NCBI RefSeq assembly: GCF_027887165.1
Contig: NC_077227.1
Location: forward strand, 348,097,707-348,161,706
Direction of reading: 5' to 3'
DNA: 64,000 nt
Origin: Monodelphis domestica
Taxonomy: Eukaryota; Chordata; Mammalia; Didelphimorphia; Didelphidae
Shown here piece after piece: positions 33,241 to 44,812 of the stretch (the stretch's first letter is position 1; each line of letters begins with the position of its first letter). Both the position numbers and the translations under genes were made by a program. A model generated the notes under the pieces. The model was given only the letters and a program-made list of their open reading frames with translations. It was not told where the DNA came from and searched no databases.

Positions 33241-34454
33241 AGGTGGAAAGAGAGGATTTTGCAAATACTGACTTCAAAGTGGATGCTTCGCAAAGGAAGA
33301 ATAAAAGTATTCTCTCTGCCTTGTTATTTCCACCAGTGTGCTTATCTAATTACATTTCCAGAGGTTTTGTTTTGCCTTTTACCAGAAAAGGCTCTGAACT
33401 TTAAGCTTTGGAGCCAAGCAAATGTCACACGTTTCAATCTGTGGCCTCTAGTGCCCTCATTTTCCCAAACCTGACATGCTCAGATGAGAAACCTGAAACC
33501 GCAGGACACAAGTAACTAATGAGATCTTCCTTGATTTAATTTAACCACAGAGATTCTGATTTATTTATTAGAAATGAGAAATGTAGTCTCAATGATGCTA
33601 CTATTTCTCCTATGCTAAATTTTCTGCACAGGACAAAAGATGCACATAGGGCATCAGACTCAGAAAGCCTGACCCAGGCCTGAATTATTAGACAATTCAA
33701 AAAATGTCCAAGAAATTCACTAGAACCAACCCTTGTTACAAGAATGCATCCCAAAAATTAGTCTCTGAAGGAAGGTCCCAAGATATAAAATAATCTTAGT
33801 TTCAAACAGTAATAATTCTGAGTTTGCCTTGGGAAATAGATGCTGTATTTCCAATTCCTGAGAAAAGTTTAATTTTAAATGTATCCTTTAAGTTAGCCAA
33901 TGTAATGAAATCTATTAAATGTGTCATACATTTTCCACACTACTCTGGAGCAGCATGGGATTACTGTGTCTAGTATGGGGTATTTGGACAAAAAATATAA
34001 CTCAGTCAGGCTCATGTTCCCCACTCCACAGTGAAACTGGGGACCCCTAAAGTCGACTTAGATCTAAATGTTTTAATTATAGTAAAAATATATGTAAACC
34101 ATAGCATAGAATTAATAAAATAATTAACTGAAACCAAAAAATGAGAAAAACTTGAAAATTTCTCAATAAACATTCTCTAAATTAATTCATTCTCACTTTT
34201 AGCTACTCCATAATAATAAGGAGGGGATGCTCCTCTTTATCTAGGCCCCCACCAGCAGACTGGAGGGTATAATAAAATGTCTTGGCAGCTGTGAGCCTTG
34301 TCACTTGGACCACATTGCCTCTATAACAGTCTTTACAGCTCTGCTGCTTCCTTATAACTGGCAGCCTGCCCAGAAGTCAATCATGCCTACTGTCTGGTTT
34401 GGCTCTCCACTCTTGGCAACTCAGGACTCCCCAGACACCATATTTCATCTTTTT
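33241..34454. other. Unrecognised stretch
   Basis: About 1.2 kb. Frames at 33220-33474 and 33536-33754 have no domain. 34020-34440 is slightly more GC-rich, but I recognise neither an exon nor a repeat there. Confidence 0.4.
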
Positions 34455-34765
34455 TTCTATATGACGCTGTCATAGGTTTGCTCTTCTTCCTCCTTCTCTT
34501 CCCTGTAACCTTGTATATTCCTCAAGGTTCTATCCTATGTCCTCTTCTTATATGCTATTTTTGGTGATCTTGGCAGTTTCCATAGATTCATGACTCCTTA
34601 CAGATGAGTCTCAGATTTATTTGTCTAGCCCTAACCTTTCTCCTGATATCTCCAATTGACTACTAGACATCTTGAGTACTTTAAACTCCACATGTTCAAA
34701 ACTGGATTCATTATATCTCCCCTAAAAGTCTCTTCTTTTCCTAAGTATCTTCCCAGTCACTCAAG
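34455..34765 (+). mobile_element. L2 LINE reverse-transcriptase fragment
   Basis: 'ctcaaggttctatcctatg' stands at the position of the PQGS(I/V)L block, and 'gatgagtctcagatttattt' at the DDxQIYL block. 'actagacatcttgagtact' and 'aaactggattcattatatct' follow in L2 order. Frames are broken. Confidence 0.7.
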
Positions 34766-35003
34766 TCTGGAGTCAAGAAGATCTGCATTCAAATTCTGCC
34801 TCAGATTTTTCCTAGCTATGTGACCTGGGCAAATCACTTAATTGCTGTCTGTCTCAGTTTCCTCAGCTATAAAGGAGGAGTCATAATAGCATGTACTTCC
34901 CAGGGTTATTGTTAAGATCAAGAATATTTGTGAAGTTCTTGGCACCATGCTACTTAGTACTAAGTACACAGGTACCTAATAAATGCTTGTTCTTCCCCTA
35001 TGA
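34766..35003 (+). mobile_element. CORE-SINE (Mar1/SINE1-like), head truncated
   Basis: 'tctggagtcaagaagatct', 'gtgacctgggcaaatcact', 'tctcagtttcctcagctata' and the L2-like tail 'aggtacctaataaatgctt'. Confidence 0.85.
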
Positions 35004-35064
35004 TAAATGGAATATTGCAATTATCCTAATTGGTGAAGGTATTCTATGCAGCAAAGCATAATAG
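35004..35064. other. No recognised feature
   Basis: Short spacer. Confidence 0.4.
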
Positions 35065-35215
35065 GTGTTAAAAATAGGAATCATAGGATTCCACAGTTTG
35101 AAGTCCAAAACGAACCTTAGAGTTCTGTTATTTGATAAATAAGGAAACTGAGACCCAGAAAAGCCAGATTAATGCCGAGTTGGTGATAAATCTGAGATCA
35201 GAATTGATCTACTAA
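35065..35215 (-). mobile_element. THER1/MIR SINE, reverse orientation
   Basis: 'aataaggaaactgagaccc' flanked by 'gaaccttagagttctgtta' and 'aatctgagatcagaattga'. Confidence 0.65.
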
Positions 35216-35754
35216 TTAAGAGATGACCAACTACATAGTAAAATGTTAAGGCTACTAGCAAGTGTGCTTGCCTTCTCCATAGCCCTATGGATCTGCCATC
35301 AAATTGCCTTATGCCTTAAATTAGACAATCAGACATTCATTTCTTTGGCTCATATTTCTATCCCTCTGTTAGAACATAAACATTCTTTTTGCTTTTATTA
35401 TAATGGGATTAACAATATACCCTTACCTGAGAACAAATTCCAAAAGGAGAAAGCAGGTGAGAAAACATAAGAGCACATGGGAAGAAAAGGGATACTCCAA
35501 AAGGGGGAAAGGTACCCCAAAGGAAGTCCAGGGCTGCTATTGACATGCTTCAGTTGTTTCCCATTTTTGCTCAGGATAGACGTTGCATTTTGATGAGCCT
35601 TTGTTAACTGCTGAGAGATGATCTTCAAGCCCAGATTATTTACACAAATTATAATAAGGAAAAATGATGGCATAGATCAGCACTGGTATGGGCTCTATGT
35701 TACTGCTTTTAGAAGGCAGCATGGCAACAGTAATAATTCTTATCACAATTATAG
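35216..35754. other. No recognised feature
   Basis: Opposed frames at 35243-35470 and 35398-35673 show no domain. Confidence 0.4.
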
Positions 35755-36695
35755 ACTTTTATCAGTCAATAAATAATTATTAAGAGCCTACTATGTCCTA
35801 GGAGTTATGCTAAGCACATGATATGCTTATGATATGAAAAAAGGCAAAAGGCAGTCCATTCCTCCGAGTAGCTCACATTCTAATGATGAAGACAACATAC
35901 AAAGAAAATACTCAACAAGCTATAGATGGGATAACTAGAAAACAACATACAGACAGAAGGTAATCGAACTAAGAAGGATTGGGAAAGGCTGCCCAGAGAG
36001 GGGAGGGAAGCTGGGAAATGAATAAAGTCAAAAGACAGAGATGAGAAGAGAAAGCATTGAGGCTTGGCAGAATGCCATTGCCATGCCACCTAGATTGAGA
36101 GTTCTTGTTCGTGTTTTGCTCATCATTTAGCAAGGAGGTCAGCTGGACTGAAGTGTACATCGCAAGATGTAAGATATAGAAAGGTGAGGTGTGGATCAGT
36201 TTATGAAGGGCTTTACATATCAAAAGGAGACTTTTGTATCTGATCCTGGAGGTGATAGGGATCCACTGGGGTTCATTGAGTAGAAGAGTGCCATGGTAGA
36301 TCCTGAGCTGTAGTAAAATCACTTTGGCAGCTGAATGGAGAATGGACGTTAGTGTGGAGAGGCTGAAGGCAGACAAATCCACCAGCAACTATATCCAAAG
36401 TTCAGAGACAAGAGAAGAGGGCTTGCACCAGAGTGGTGGCAGTGTCAGAAGAAAGAAGGGGGCATATATACAAAGGTAAAATTAATATACCTTGACAATA
36501 AAATGAATAAGAGGTAGAGGAAAGGGCTGAGAGAGAATGAGGAGTCAAGGATGTTGCTAAGTAATGAGCCTGGAAGACTGGGAGAATTGTCCTAAAAAAA
36601 AAATAAAGAAGTTTGGAAGGGGGAAGGTTTGGGAGAAAAGATTGAGCTCAGTTTGGGATGTGGTAAGTTTAAGATATCTATAAGATATCTGATAT
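35755..36695 (-). mobile_element. L2 LINE 3' half, reverse orientation (longest L2 copy)
   Basis: About 940 bp follows reverse L2 order, from 'taataattattaagagcct' at the 3' terminus through 'gatcctggaggtgataggg', 'gcttgcaccagagtggtgg' and 'cagtgtcagaagaaagaag' to 'agattgagctcagtttggg'. The 139-codon minus-strand frame 36388-35969 is coincident with the LINE and has no intact domain. Confidence 0.85.
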
Positions 36696-36699
36696 GTAG

Positions 36700-36895
36700 T
36701 AGTTTGAAGATTACTAAGTGCTTTACATACATTATCTCATTTGGCCCTCATAAAAATCCTGTGAGGTGTTATGGTTATTTATTATGCCCATTTTATAGAT
36801 GAGGAAATTAAGGCTCAGAGGTTAAATAATTTGTCCAGCATTGCACAACTAATAAGTATCTGAGGTAGGATTTTAAATTAGCCACGCCTATTCCC
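36700..36895 (-). mobile_element. THER1/MIR SINE, reverse orientation
   Basis: 'gtgctttacatacattatc', 'cccattttatagatgagga', 'aattaaggctcagaggtta' and 'gtatctgaggtaggatttt' are in order. Confidence 0.8.
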
Positions 36896-37204
36896 CAAAT
36901 AACAGACATGTAGAGAGTGATTTAAGGATTATAGCTGAGGAGGATTTTCTGGCTTCATTGCCAACTTGCCATGTACTCTCTGACACATAATACTTGAGTG
37001 GCCATGAAACAGCTGCTTAGCTTCTTAGTGCCCTGGGCAATTTTCTGAGACTACATACATGTCACCACTTCATGGAATTCATTATTCTCACTGACGAAGA
37101 CCTAGCTGTAAAAGTTACAGATGAGCCTTCAATATGCACCATTTAGGGAGTTTCCATACAGGAAGTCCTACACATTGATGAAATGGTTGGCGTAGACCCC
37201 TTCC
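36896..37204. other. No recognised feature
   Basis: Single-copy-looking spacer. Confidence 0.4.
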
Positions 37205-37395
37205 CTCCAATAAAAATGTACTTTACAAATATGATCACATTTGAGCCTCACAAATCCCCATTTTATGAATGAGGAAGAGGAACCTCATAGAGCTTAAAAT
37301 TTTTGTCTATGGACACACCATTAATGATTGAAAAGCAGAATATAAACCTAAATTGTCCTGACTTCAAGTCAAGCATTCTAATCACTATGTTATAT
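37205..37395 (-). mobile_element. MIR SINE, reverse orientation
   Basis: 'tgagcctcacaaatcccca', 'ttatgaatgaggaagagga' and 'cctgacttcaagtcaagca' follow reverse MIR order. Confidence 0.65.
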
Positions 37396-37624
37396 ATTTC
37401 CTTTCCAAGTAGATAGTAGTCCCTGATCAGCGAAATAATCAACCATAATTCCAGAGGAATGTTACCAGTCTGATAAAAAAGATAATGGACTAAATGGGCA
37501 GTAGGTGACCCACAGATTTGGACATGACCAATAACAGGAATTTGTTGTGCTTGATAATGTGAAGGTTTTGTTTTTCTTTGGGAGATTACAGAGATTAGAG
37601 GGAGAAATAAATACTTAATCATTT
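37396..37624. other. No recognised feature
   Basis: Spacer. Part of a 119-codon minus-strand frame (37622-37263) with no domain. Confidence 0.4.
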
Positions 37625-38942
37625 TTTTAAAATGTTATTTAATTGATTAAGAAAAAATTTTCATGGCTATATGTCATATTCTTTCCTTCCCCCCCTCCCA
37701 CCCTGCTCCAGTAGCCAATACTCAGTTCTACTGGGTTTTACATGTGTCATTGATCAAAACCTATTTTTAAATTATTGATATTTGCACTAGCATGATAATT
37801 TAGTCTACATTCCCAATCATATCCCCATTGACCTATGTGATCAAGCAGTTGTTTTTCTTCTGTGTTTCTACTCCCACAGTTCTTCCTCTGGATGTGGATA
37901 GTGTTCTTTCTCATAAGTCCCTCAGAAATGGCCAGGATCATTGCATTGCTGCTAGTAGAGAAGTCCATTACATTTGACTGCCACAGTGTATCCATCTCCA
38001 CGTACAATGTTCTACTGGTTCTGCTCCTTTCACTCTGGATCAATTCCTGGTCGTTCCAGTTCACATGGAATTCCTCCAGTTTATTATTCCTTTGAGCACA
38101 ATAATATTCCATCACCAACATATACCACAGTTTGTTCAGCCATTCCCCACTCAAAGGGCATCCCTTGATTTTCTAACTTTTTGCTAACACAAAGAGCGTG
38201 GCTATAAATATTTTATACAAGTTTTTTTCTTTATCATCTCCTTGGGGTATAAACCTAGCATTGCTATGACTGGATCAAAGGGTAGGCAGTCTTTTAAAGC
38301 CCTTTGGGCATAGTTCTAAATTGCCATCCAGAATGGTTGGATCAATTCACAACTCCACCAGCAATGCATTAATGTTCCAATTTTGCCACATCCCCTCCAG
38401 CATTTATTTATTATCTTCCTTTGCTGTCATGTTAGCCAGTCTGCTAGGTGTGAAGTGGTGTCTCAGAGTTGTTTTGATTTGCATTTCTCTAATTATAAGA
38501 GATTTAGAACACTTTTTCATGTGTTTACTGATAGTTTTAGCTTCTTTTTCTGAAAATTGCCTATTCATGTTCCTTGTTCATTTCTCAATTGGGGAATGGC
38601 TTGATTTTTTGTACAATTGATTTAGCTCCTTATATATTTGAATAATTAGACCTTTGTCAGAGGTTTTTGTTATGAAGATTTCCCTCCAATTTGTAATTTT
38701 GGTTGCATTAGTTTTGTTTGTACAAAATTCTTTTAATTTAATGTAATCAATATTATTTACTTCAAATTTTGTAATTTTTTCCAACTCTTACTTTGTCTTC
38801 AAATCTTCCTTTTCCCAAAGATCTGACAGGTATTCTATTCTGTGTTCACCTAATTTACTTATAGTTTCCTTCTTTATATTCAAGTCATTCACCCATTCTG
38901 AATTTATCTTGGTGTTGGGTGTAAGGTGTGCTTAATAATTTT
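37625..38942 (-). mobile_element. L1 LINE 3' part (ORF2 C-terminus and 3' UTR), reverse orientation
   Basis: About 1.3 kb, 5' truncated, with a reversed A-rich end at 37622-37635. The minus-strand frame 38154-37747 keeps the L1 ORF2 C-terminal block 'WLNKLWYMLVMEYY' followed by a diverged tail. Upstream on the minus strand (plus 38155-38935) lie further ORF2 blocks, reversed as 'aacctagcattgctatgac', 'gaatggttggatcaattca', 'gttttgatttgcatttctc' and 'agacctttgtcagagg'. Several stops and frameshifts are present. No endonuclease or RT catalytic region remains, so it cannot mobilise itself. Confidence 0.9.
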
Positions 38943-39094
38943 TAAAATAAAATCTAAATTTGAAATATTTTAAATGACTGTGAATAGAGATGAAGTCAAA
39001 AAGACCTGATTTCCTATCCCACCCCTAATATTTATTAGCTTGGGAAACATGGGCTAACCACTGAACAATTCTTAGCCTTCACTTCTTCATTTGT
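38943..39094 (+). mobile_element. SINE fragment
   Basis: 'agtcaaaaagacctgattt', 'gggaaacatgggctaacca' and 'cttcacttcttcatttg' are SINE core remnants. The head is missing. Confidence 0.4.
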
Positions 39095-39500
39095 TGGTGT
39101 TGATCAGTGGTATCAGACTCTTTGTGATGGATTTGGGGATTTTTTAAAATTAAGTTTATTTAATTAAGAATATTTTCCCATGGTTACATGATTTATGTTC
39201 TTTCCTTCCCCTCCTCCCATTCCCCTCCAATAGCCAATGAGCAATTTTACTGGGTTTTACATGTGTCATTGATCAAGACCTATTTTCACATTATTAATAT
39301 TTCATATTCCAATCCAATTATGTGATCTAGCAAATGTTTTTCTTCTGTGTTTCTGCTCCATCTAGGGATTCCTTGGCAAAGATACTGGAGTGCTTTGTCA
39401 TTTCCTTTTCCAGATCATTTAAAAAATGAGGAAACTGAGGCAAAAAAAGTTGAGTGACTTGCCCAGGGTCATACAAGTAGTGAGTATCTGCAGGTAAATT
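39095..39500 (-). mobile_element. RTE-tailed SINE, reverse orientation, split by L1
   Basis: The left part is 'ttgttggtgttgatcagtg' with 'ctttgtgatggatttgggg' (reversed RTE tail). The right part resumes at about 39367 with 'attccttggcaaagatact' and runs to 'gcccagggtcatacaagta'. The two halves join when the 39142-39366 L1 piece is removed. Confidence 0.75.
39142..39366 (-). mobile_element. L1 3' end nested in a SINE
   Basis: 'aagtttatttaattaagaa', 'cccatggttacatgattta', 'ccaatagccaatgagcaat' and 'tttacatgtgtcattgatca' match the L1 3' terminus at 37640-37760. A short repeat 'gggatt' is present at both edges. Confidence 0.75.
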
Positions 39501-39645
39501 TATTTATTTATTTGTTTATTTAAATGTTTATTTCTTAGTCAATTTAGAACATTATTTGTGGGTTACAAGAATCATATTCTTTCCCTCCCTTTCCTCCCAC
39601 CACCCTTCCCATAGCTGACATGCAATTCCACTGGGTATTACATAT
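39501..39645 (-). mobile_element. L1 3' end fragment with (TTTA)n head
   Basis: Reversed A-rich tail shown as TTTA units, then 'atttcttagtcaatttaga', 'ggttacaagaatcatattc' and 'ctgacatgcaattccactg'. Confidence 0.7.
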
Positions 39646-39850
39646 TTGAATGAATGTATGTTTGAATGAATGTATGTAAAGTGCTTTCCCAACCTTAATA
39701 TGCTACATAAAATGCCAGTTATTATTTGTAATCCCAGTGTAGAACATAAACCTCAGTAACGAGAGGTTGTTTCATTCATTATATTTGTATCCCCAATGCC
39801 TAGCATTGTGCCTGACACATAGTAGGCTTTTAATAAGTGGTGGCCTGATG
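39646..39850 (+). mobile_element. SINE tail and L2 3' terminus
   Basis: 'gtatccccaatgcctagca' and 'tgcctgacacatagtaggc', then 'ttaataagt', form the plus-strand L2 3' terminus (about 39780-39840). Upstream 39690-39730 resembles a CORE-SINE tail. Confidence 0.6.
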
Positions 39851-39934
39851 ATCACAAATGTATTCAGTGAGATTTCCAGAGCCTTGGACTGCCCTTCCTG
39901 ATATTTTCCCATTGTAGTTCTCTGTTTCGCTTTA
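39851..39934. other. No recognised feature
   Basis: Short spacer. Confidence 0.4.
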
Positions 39935-40192
39935 GAGCAACTAACTAGCACAGTGGCTAAACACTGGGCTTAGAATCAGGAGGATTCATCTTCATGAATT
40001 CCAATCAGGTCTCAGATACTTACTAGCCTCATGGCCCTCAGCAAGTCATTTAATGCTGTTTGCCTCAACTCCTCATTTGTAAAATAAGCTAAAGAAGGAA
40101 ATAGGAACCACTTCAATATTTTTGCCAAGACAAACCCAAATAGAGTCATGGAGAGTCGGACATGACTACAAACAATCCAACAACAACAGCAT
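39935..40192 (+). mobile_element. RTE-tailed SINE, near full length
   Basis: Head 'actagcacagtggctaaac', core 'agaatcaggaggattcatc', 'gtttgcctcaactcctcat', and tail 'atttttgccaagacaaacc' with 'gagtcggacatgactacaa'. Confidence 0.85.
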
Positions 40193-40290
40193 CTCTCATT
40201 AGACTATAAATTCCATGAGTCAAGGACTATGTTTTTTTTTCTTTTTCCCATCACTAGTCTTAGCACAATTCAATTGACTTGAGCACATAA
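40193..40290 (+). mobile_element. L2 3' terminal fragment
   Basis: 'attagactataaattccat' and 'gagtcaaggactatg' match the L2 3' UTR block seen at 51530-51560. Short. Confidence 0.5.
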
Positions 40291-42027
40291 ACTATTATTA
40301 ATGACCTACGCTCAAATTTACTTGGAAGTGAGTATTTAATTATTACTTTTATTCTGTAAAAGGGAAGAGTACATGATGTATAATTTAGAGTTAATAGGAA
40401 AACTAATTCTACAGAGTAAAATACTCTCCTCTCATATTATGTTCTTTCAAATAATAGCCAAAGGGGGATTTTGATTCAATAATAAAAATCCAAGCCAAAA
40501 TAGAAAAGAACCCAATCACAACTGAAATAATGAGTAATTTCCCATGGGAAATAAAACTAAAATCATCTAGAAATAGGAATGTATACATTTCTCCCCTGTA
40601 TATTTTATCCCACTCTTGGTCTCCAGTAGTAGAATCCTAGAACTTTTAAACTGGAAAGCATTTTAGAATTAGTCTAGTCCTGAGACCTAGGGAGGGGAAA
40701 TCACAGTTTCTCCAAGGGCATTTGTCACATAACTTAGTTTCTGAAAATAAAATACTTTTCATCCTGTTTTATCATCAAAGATAAAAGTCTATGCTAAAAG
40801 TACTTTTACAAGTGTAAGGTAATAAATTGAACTTAACAAAAGATGATAATCATAATTCCTAAAATCCCTGCTCTAGAATGTCGCCATGCTAACCTCAAGG
40901 CATCCAGTCCACCTTTCACTTTAATGGAATTAATGAGAAGGAATAAAGAGGGATGTTTTCCTGATGTTAGATAGTAATTAGCATATGTACAGATAAAGAA
41001 AAATGCAATATTATAAAGGAGGTTTATTTCTTTTTTCTTATATTACCCTCTCAATTAATATTTGTTGGACTGGAATTAATTGAATTTAATTCAACCTGAA
41101 ATATATTCTAAAACTACAACTGGATATACTTGTTGAAACAAGACAATTGCATCAACAAACTTAGATGATAGCCGCAGAAGAGAAAAAAAAAAGTTTAAAA
41201 AATTTTTTTGATAATAAATATCATCATAATTGTCTGAGAATGTACTAGCTATAGGGAGGACTGAAGCTACATAAGCATATTCTTCAAGCATTGGGGGAAA
41301 AGAGATAAAAAAGATATCGTATTTTTCCATATGAAGCGTAGGGAGATGGAGGAAGATTAATTTTTTAAAAGTATAGTTATTTTGAAGTATTTTGCTATTC
41401 ACTGAATTTCATCCTGCCAAGAACCAAAGTTAATCATTATTAATATTTTTATTTAATTATCAGATTGCAGGAGAAGGCAGCAATGGCACCTTATCACCAA
41501 AAGAAACAGCCCTTTCCTTCTTTCCTTGGCATGATCCATGTGAAAAATAATCAGGGCTGCACAATTAGACAGTGTTGGTTAGAGTCATAAAAAGAGGAAA
41601 GAAAGGAGAACACTGAGCATGCTGTGATTGCTCCAGAAAATGGAAACAATGCCCCTTTTCATCTGCAACATGATTATTTGACTTTCTGGTTGCCTTCTGT
41701 ATGAATAGGACTTATTTATACCACCAAGATTATTTGGGTCACACTGTAAGGAGGTAATGGGTTTTTCTGTTCTATCCCACAAATGACTTAGAAGTGATCA
41801 CTTAACTGCTAGGTCTGCTCTAAGAGGCTGGGGTGGTTGATGTATAAATTAGAATTAATAGGAAAATTGTCTTTTGAATAAAAGATGCATCTAATAATCC
41901 CAGTTGAGACACCATGTTTAAACCCTACTTTTCAGGATAATACTGCCATTATCCAAGAAGCTTGAATCCCAGCACCTCATTGATGTGTATAGCTTCCCTT
42001 CTCTGGCTCTGACTTGCACTCTGATTT
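40291..42027. other. Long unrecognised stretch
   Basis: About 1.7 kb. A weak reversed MIR-like trace lies at 40625-40700. Otherwise I recognise no repeat or exon. The frame at 41091-41402 lies in AT-rich DNA and shows no domain. Confidence 0.4.
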
Positions 42028-42398
42028 TGTAGAATCATGGAGCCTCAGTGTTGGAAGGGACCTCCAAGGCCATTTAATCCACCCAATACCTGAATTAGAC
42101 TCCCTTCCACAAGATACCTAGAAGATGGTTGTTCACCTATGAGAGACCTCGAGCATGAGAGAAATAACTGCCTTCAGAGGCAGTTTTAGGCAGCTCTGAT
42201 TAGTAAGAAGGTTTTCCTTAGCTCAAGACCACATCAATGTCTCTGTAACTCCCACCACCCCTTCTTACCACTTCTGTCCTCTGGAGGGCAAACAGATCAA
42301 GTTAAGTCCCTCCCCCAGCTGACAGGCCTTCAGATCTTTCAAGACTGATGATATGCCCTCCCCAAAGTTAGTCTTTTCACTCCAAGAGCCTAGAGGAG
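42028..42398 (-). mobile_element. CR1/L3 LINE 3' region, reverse orientation
   Basis: 'gttggaagggacctccaag', 'ggcagctctgattagtaag', 'aaggttttccttagctcaa', 'tctgtcctctggagggca' and 'gatgatatgccctcccca' follow the reverse order of the CR1/L3 3' end. Confidence 0.75.
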
Positions 42399-42625
42399 GG
42401 CCTCATCCAGGAGTCTGCACTGGAGCTGAGCCCTGAAGGAAGCAAGGGAGGTTAGGTGAAGATAAAGCACATGGCCTGGAGAAGAGCATGGACACAAGAG
42501 ACTGATCCAGTGCCCTGTTTAAAGGATAGGACAGTCTAACATAATGTGATTGAAATGACTCTGTAAAGGAAGGCTGAAGACATTGTAAGGGGCTTATGTG
42601 CCACAGAAATAAGACCCCGGTCAGT
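42399..42625 (-). mobile_element. L2 fragment, reverse orientation
   Basis: 'gagctgagccctgaaggaa' and 'gccctgtttaaaggatagg', then 'attgtaaggggcttatgtg', are consistent with reverse L2. Diverged. Confidence 0.55.
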
Positions 42626-42899
42626 TCTAAATCCTCTGATCTTGTGCCAGCGTGGTAATCAACTGACTACTAGGAAATGGTTTGGGCAACAACTGCTCCC
42701 CATTGAACTTCCCAATGAAATCCTTCTGTTCTGATGCCATCTACTGTCTGCAATACCAACATTAAGAAAAGAGAAAGGAAAGTGTAAGAATTGAAAATAA
42801 GTAAAAAATAGAATTATAAGATATCCTGATGCTGCCAAGAAAAAGTCTAGATTTAGACCCTAAAAAATAGCAGAAAAGCATTTATTCAAGCACTGGACA
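42626..42899. other. No recognised feature
   Basis: Spacer between LINE fragments. Confidence 0.4.
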
Positions 42900-43108
42900 C
42901 AGCTAGTGTCTAGTAAGCTGGTAAGACAACGTAAAACTATGCCATGTGAAGATGAGTCAGAACAATGGGATGTGTTTAGCCTGTGAAGAAAAAAAAAACA
43001 CTTGGGAATTATGTGATTATTATTTTCAAACATTTAAAATCATACCACCTAGAATATACCTGCTCTTCTTGTCCTTAGAGGGCAAAATCAGGAGCAATCA
43101 ATCAATTG
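42900..43108 (+). mobile_element. CR1/L3 LINE fragment
   Basis: 'actatgccatgtgaagatg', 'atgtgtttagcctgtgaag' and 'ttcaaacatttaaaatcat' follow plus-strand CR1/L3 order. Orientation is opposite to the copy at 42028. Confidence 0.6.
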
Positions 43109-43405
43109 TGAAAAACAGACTTTAATGAGTAGGGGAATGGCATGGTTAGATCTGCATTTAAGGAAAACCACATTGGTGGTGGGTGGAGCTAGGTAGAGGA
43201 TGGGGTGTAATAAGAAGAGTCTTAAAGCAAGGAGACCAATGAGAAGAGTTTCCTTATAGCATAGTATGGGATTTGAGGTCTTCATTGAAGGTGGTAGCTC
43301 TGTAAAGACAATTAAGGGGTCAGATATGAGAAATATTGTAGAGAAAGCAATGGTGGAAGTTACAGAAAGACAAATTGAGACTTGAAGTAATGAAAATCTT
43401 TCAAA
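43109..43405 (-). mobile_element. L2 LINE fragment, reverse orientation
   Basis: 'tgagtaggggaatggcatg', 'agatctgcatttaaggaaa', 'gaggtcttcattgaaggtg' and nearby blocks follow the reverse L2 middle region. Confidence 0.7.
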
Positions 43406-43449
43406 CAACTTGAGTTATAAAAAAAGTAGTGTAGGTAACCTAATGAAGT

Positions 43450-43560
43450 TGTTTGGTTGTTGTCCTTTGTACTCAAAAAGGATCAAAATAATCCTTTAAA
43501 ATCAGAATAATTATAGGTGTGTCCATGATCTTGAACTTGACAGGAGGAAATGTTAGAGTC
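43450..43560 (-). repeat. Marsupial dispersed repeat, reverse orientation, weak
   Basis: 'ttgttgtcctttgtactca' and 'aaaaggatcaaaat' resemble the end of the family seen forward at 55970-56165. Only this end is clear. Confidence 0.35.
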
Positions 43561-44402
43561 AGAGGTCAACTGAGAAAAGTACCAAGTAGCCATGAAGAGA
43601 AGAATGACCACCAAAACCAAATCTCTGTTTTGCCATTCTCTATCAGTCATGCTTTGACATGGTAATTGGATATAAAGGAACAGTTTAGAACAAGACAACT
43701 GAGAAGAAGTGGAAAAAAAACATAATCCTAATCCCAATCATTCAGACACAGATGTGCCTAACTCCTGTCCTATTCATATTTCTTGAGAACAAGATTAGAT
43801 TAAAATCAGAATCCAGTAACACCCCTTTCCCCATTCAATTGGTCTTTTACAAGGTCCATCAGTTGGCTGTCCACCTTCTACACATGAAGAGATAGCAAAA
43901 TCTCACTTAATTTCACTTGAGTTCATTAAGTGACCACCTTTTGAAGAACAGCAAAAGTCAGGGAATAATTAAGCTGACAATAATTTTTGCCCTCTCCCTT
44001 TATTATTCCCTAGACCATGTGAATTATCCCCATTTGGTTTGTGGGGGCTCCAGATTTATCCCAAACAGCCCCAATAAACAAAAAAGGTCATGTCAGACTG
44101 TAGAAATAATTAGAACATTCCATTGTTCCATTCCTTGCCATTGCTATTCTTTTAGTTAAACACAAACCCATCCAACTTCTCCCAAATATGCCAAATGTTC
44201 TTGGCCAAGTACACATTATTATTAAATGCAAGGTCAAGATGTGGTGAGATTGAGTCAATAATGCAGTTAGGGGAAAAAAACTCTTATTGGCTAACTACAG
44301 CAAAGATATAAACAATAAAGGATATGAATGTGCAGACCCAGCTCTCTAGGTTCCCCCATTCATGGAGACATACCTCATTTGGGAGCAATAATAACCCAAA
44401 AG
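43561..44402. other. No recognised feature
   Basis: Frames at 43483-43737, 43917-44159 and 44284-44466 are 60-84 codons without domains. Confidence 0.4.
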
Positions 44403-44600
44403 AGGGGCAAATGGGTAGCTCAGTGGATTGAGAGTCAGGCCTAGAGATGGGAGGTCCTAGGTTCAAATCTGACCTCAGACACTTCCCAGCTGTGTGACCC
44501 CGGACAAGTCACTTAACCTCCATTGCCTAGCCCTTACCCCTCTTCTACCTTGGAACCAATGTATTGATTCTAAGATGGAAGGTAAGGGTTAAAAAAAATC
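44403..44600 (+). mobile_element. CORE-SINE, WSINE/Mar3-like (pair member 1)
   Basis: Head 'ggggcaaatgggtagctca', 'cagtggattgagagtcagg', core 'ctgtgtgaccccggacaag' and tail 'taagatggaaggtaagggt' with a short poly(A). Complete. Confidence 0.9.
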
Positions 44601-44608
44601 TAATCAGG

Positions 44609-44812
44609 TGGACAGCAAGGTGGCTCAGTGGATTGAGAACTAGACCTATATACAGGAGGTCCTACATTCAAATCTGGCCTCAGATACTTCCTAGCTGTGT
44701 GACCCTGGACAAGTCATTTAACCCCCATTGCCTAGCCCTTTCCATTCTTCTGCCTTGGAGCCAATACACAGTATTGATTCCAAGATGGAAGGTAAGGGTT
44801 TTAAACAAACCC
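44609..44812 (+). mobile_element. CORE-SINE, WSINE/Mar3-like (pair member 2)
   Basis: Head 'ggacagcaaggtggctcag', 'tgtgaccctggacaagtca', and tail 'acacagtattgattccaag' with 'ggaaggtaagggtttt'. Complete, directly 3' of member 1 in the same orientation. Confidence 0.9.

Noticed and set aside
40374..41870. Similar 27-bp phrases at 40376 and 41838 ('aattaga..ttaataggaaaa')
   Set aside because: Flanks do not align, so this is probably chance similarity in AT-rich DNA.
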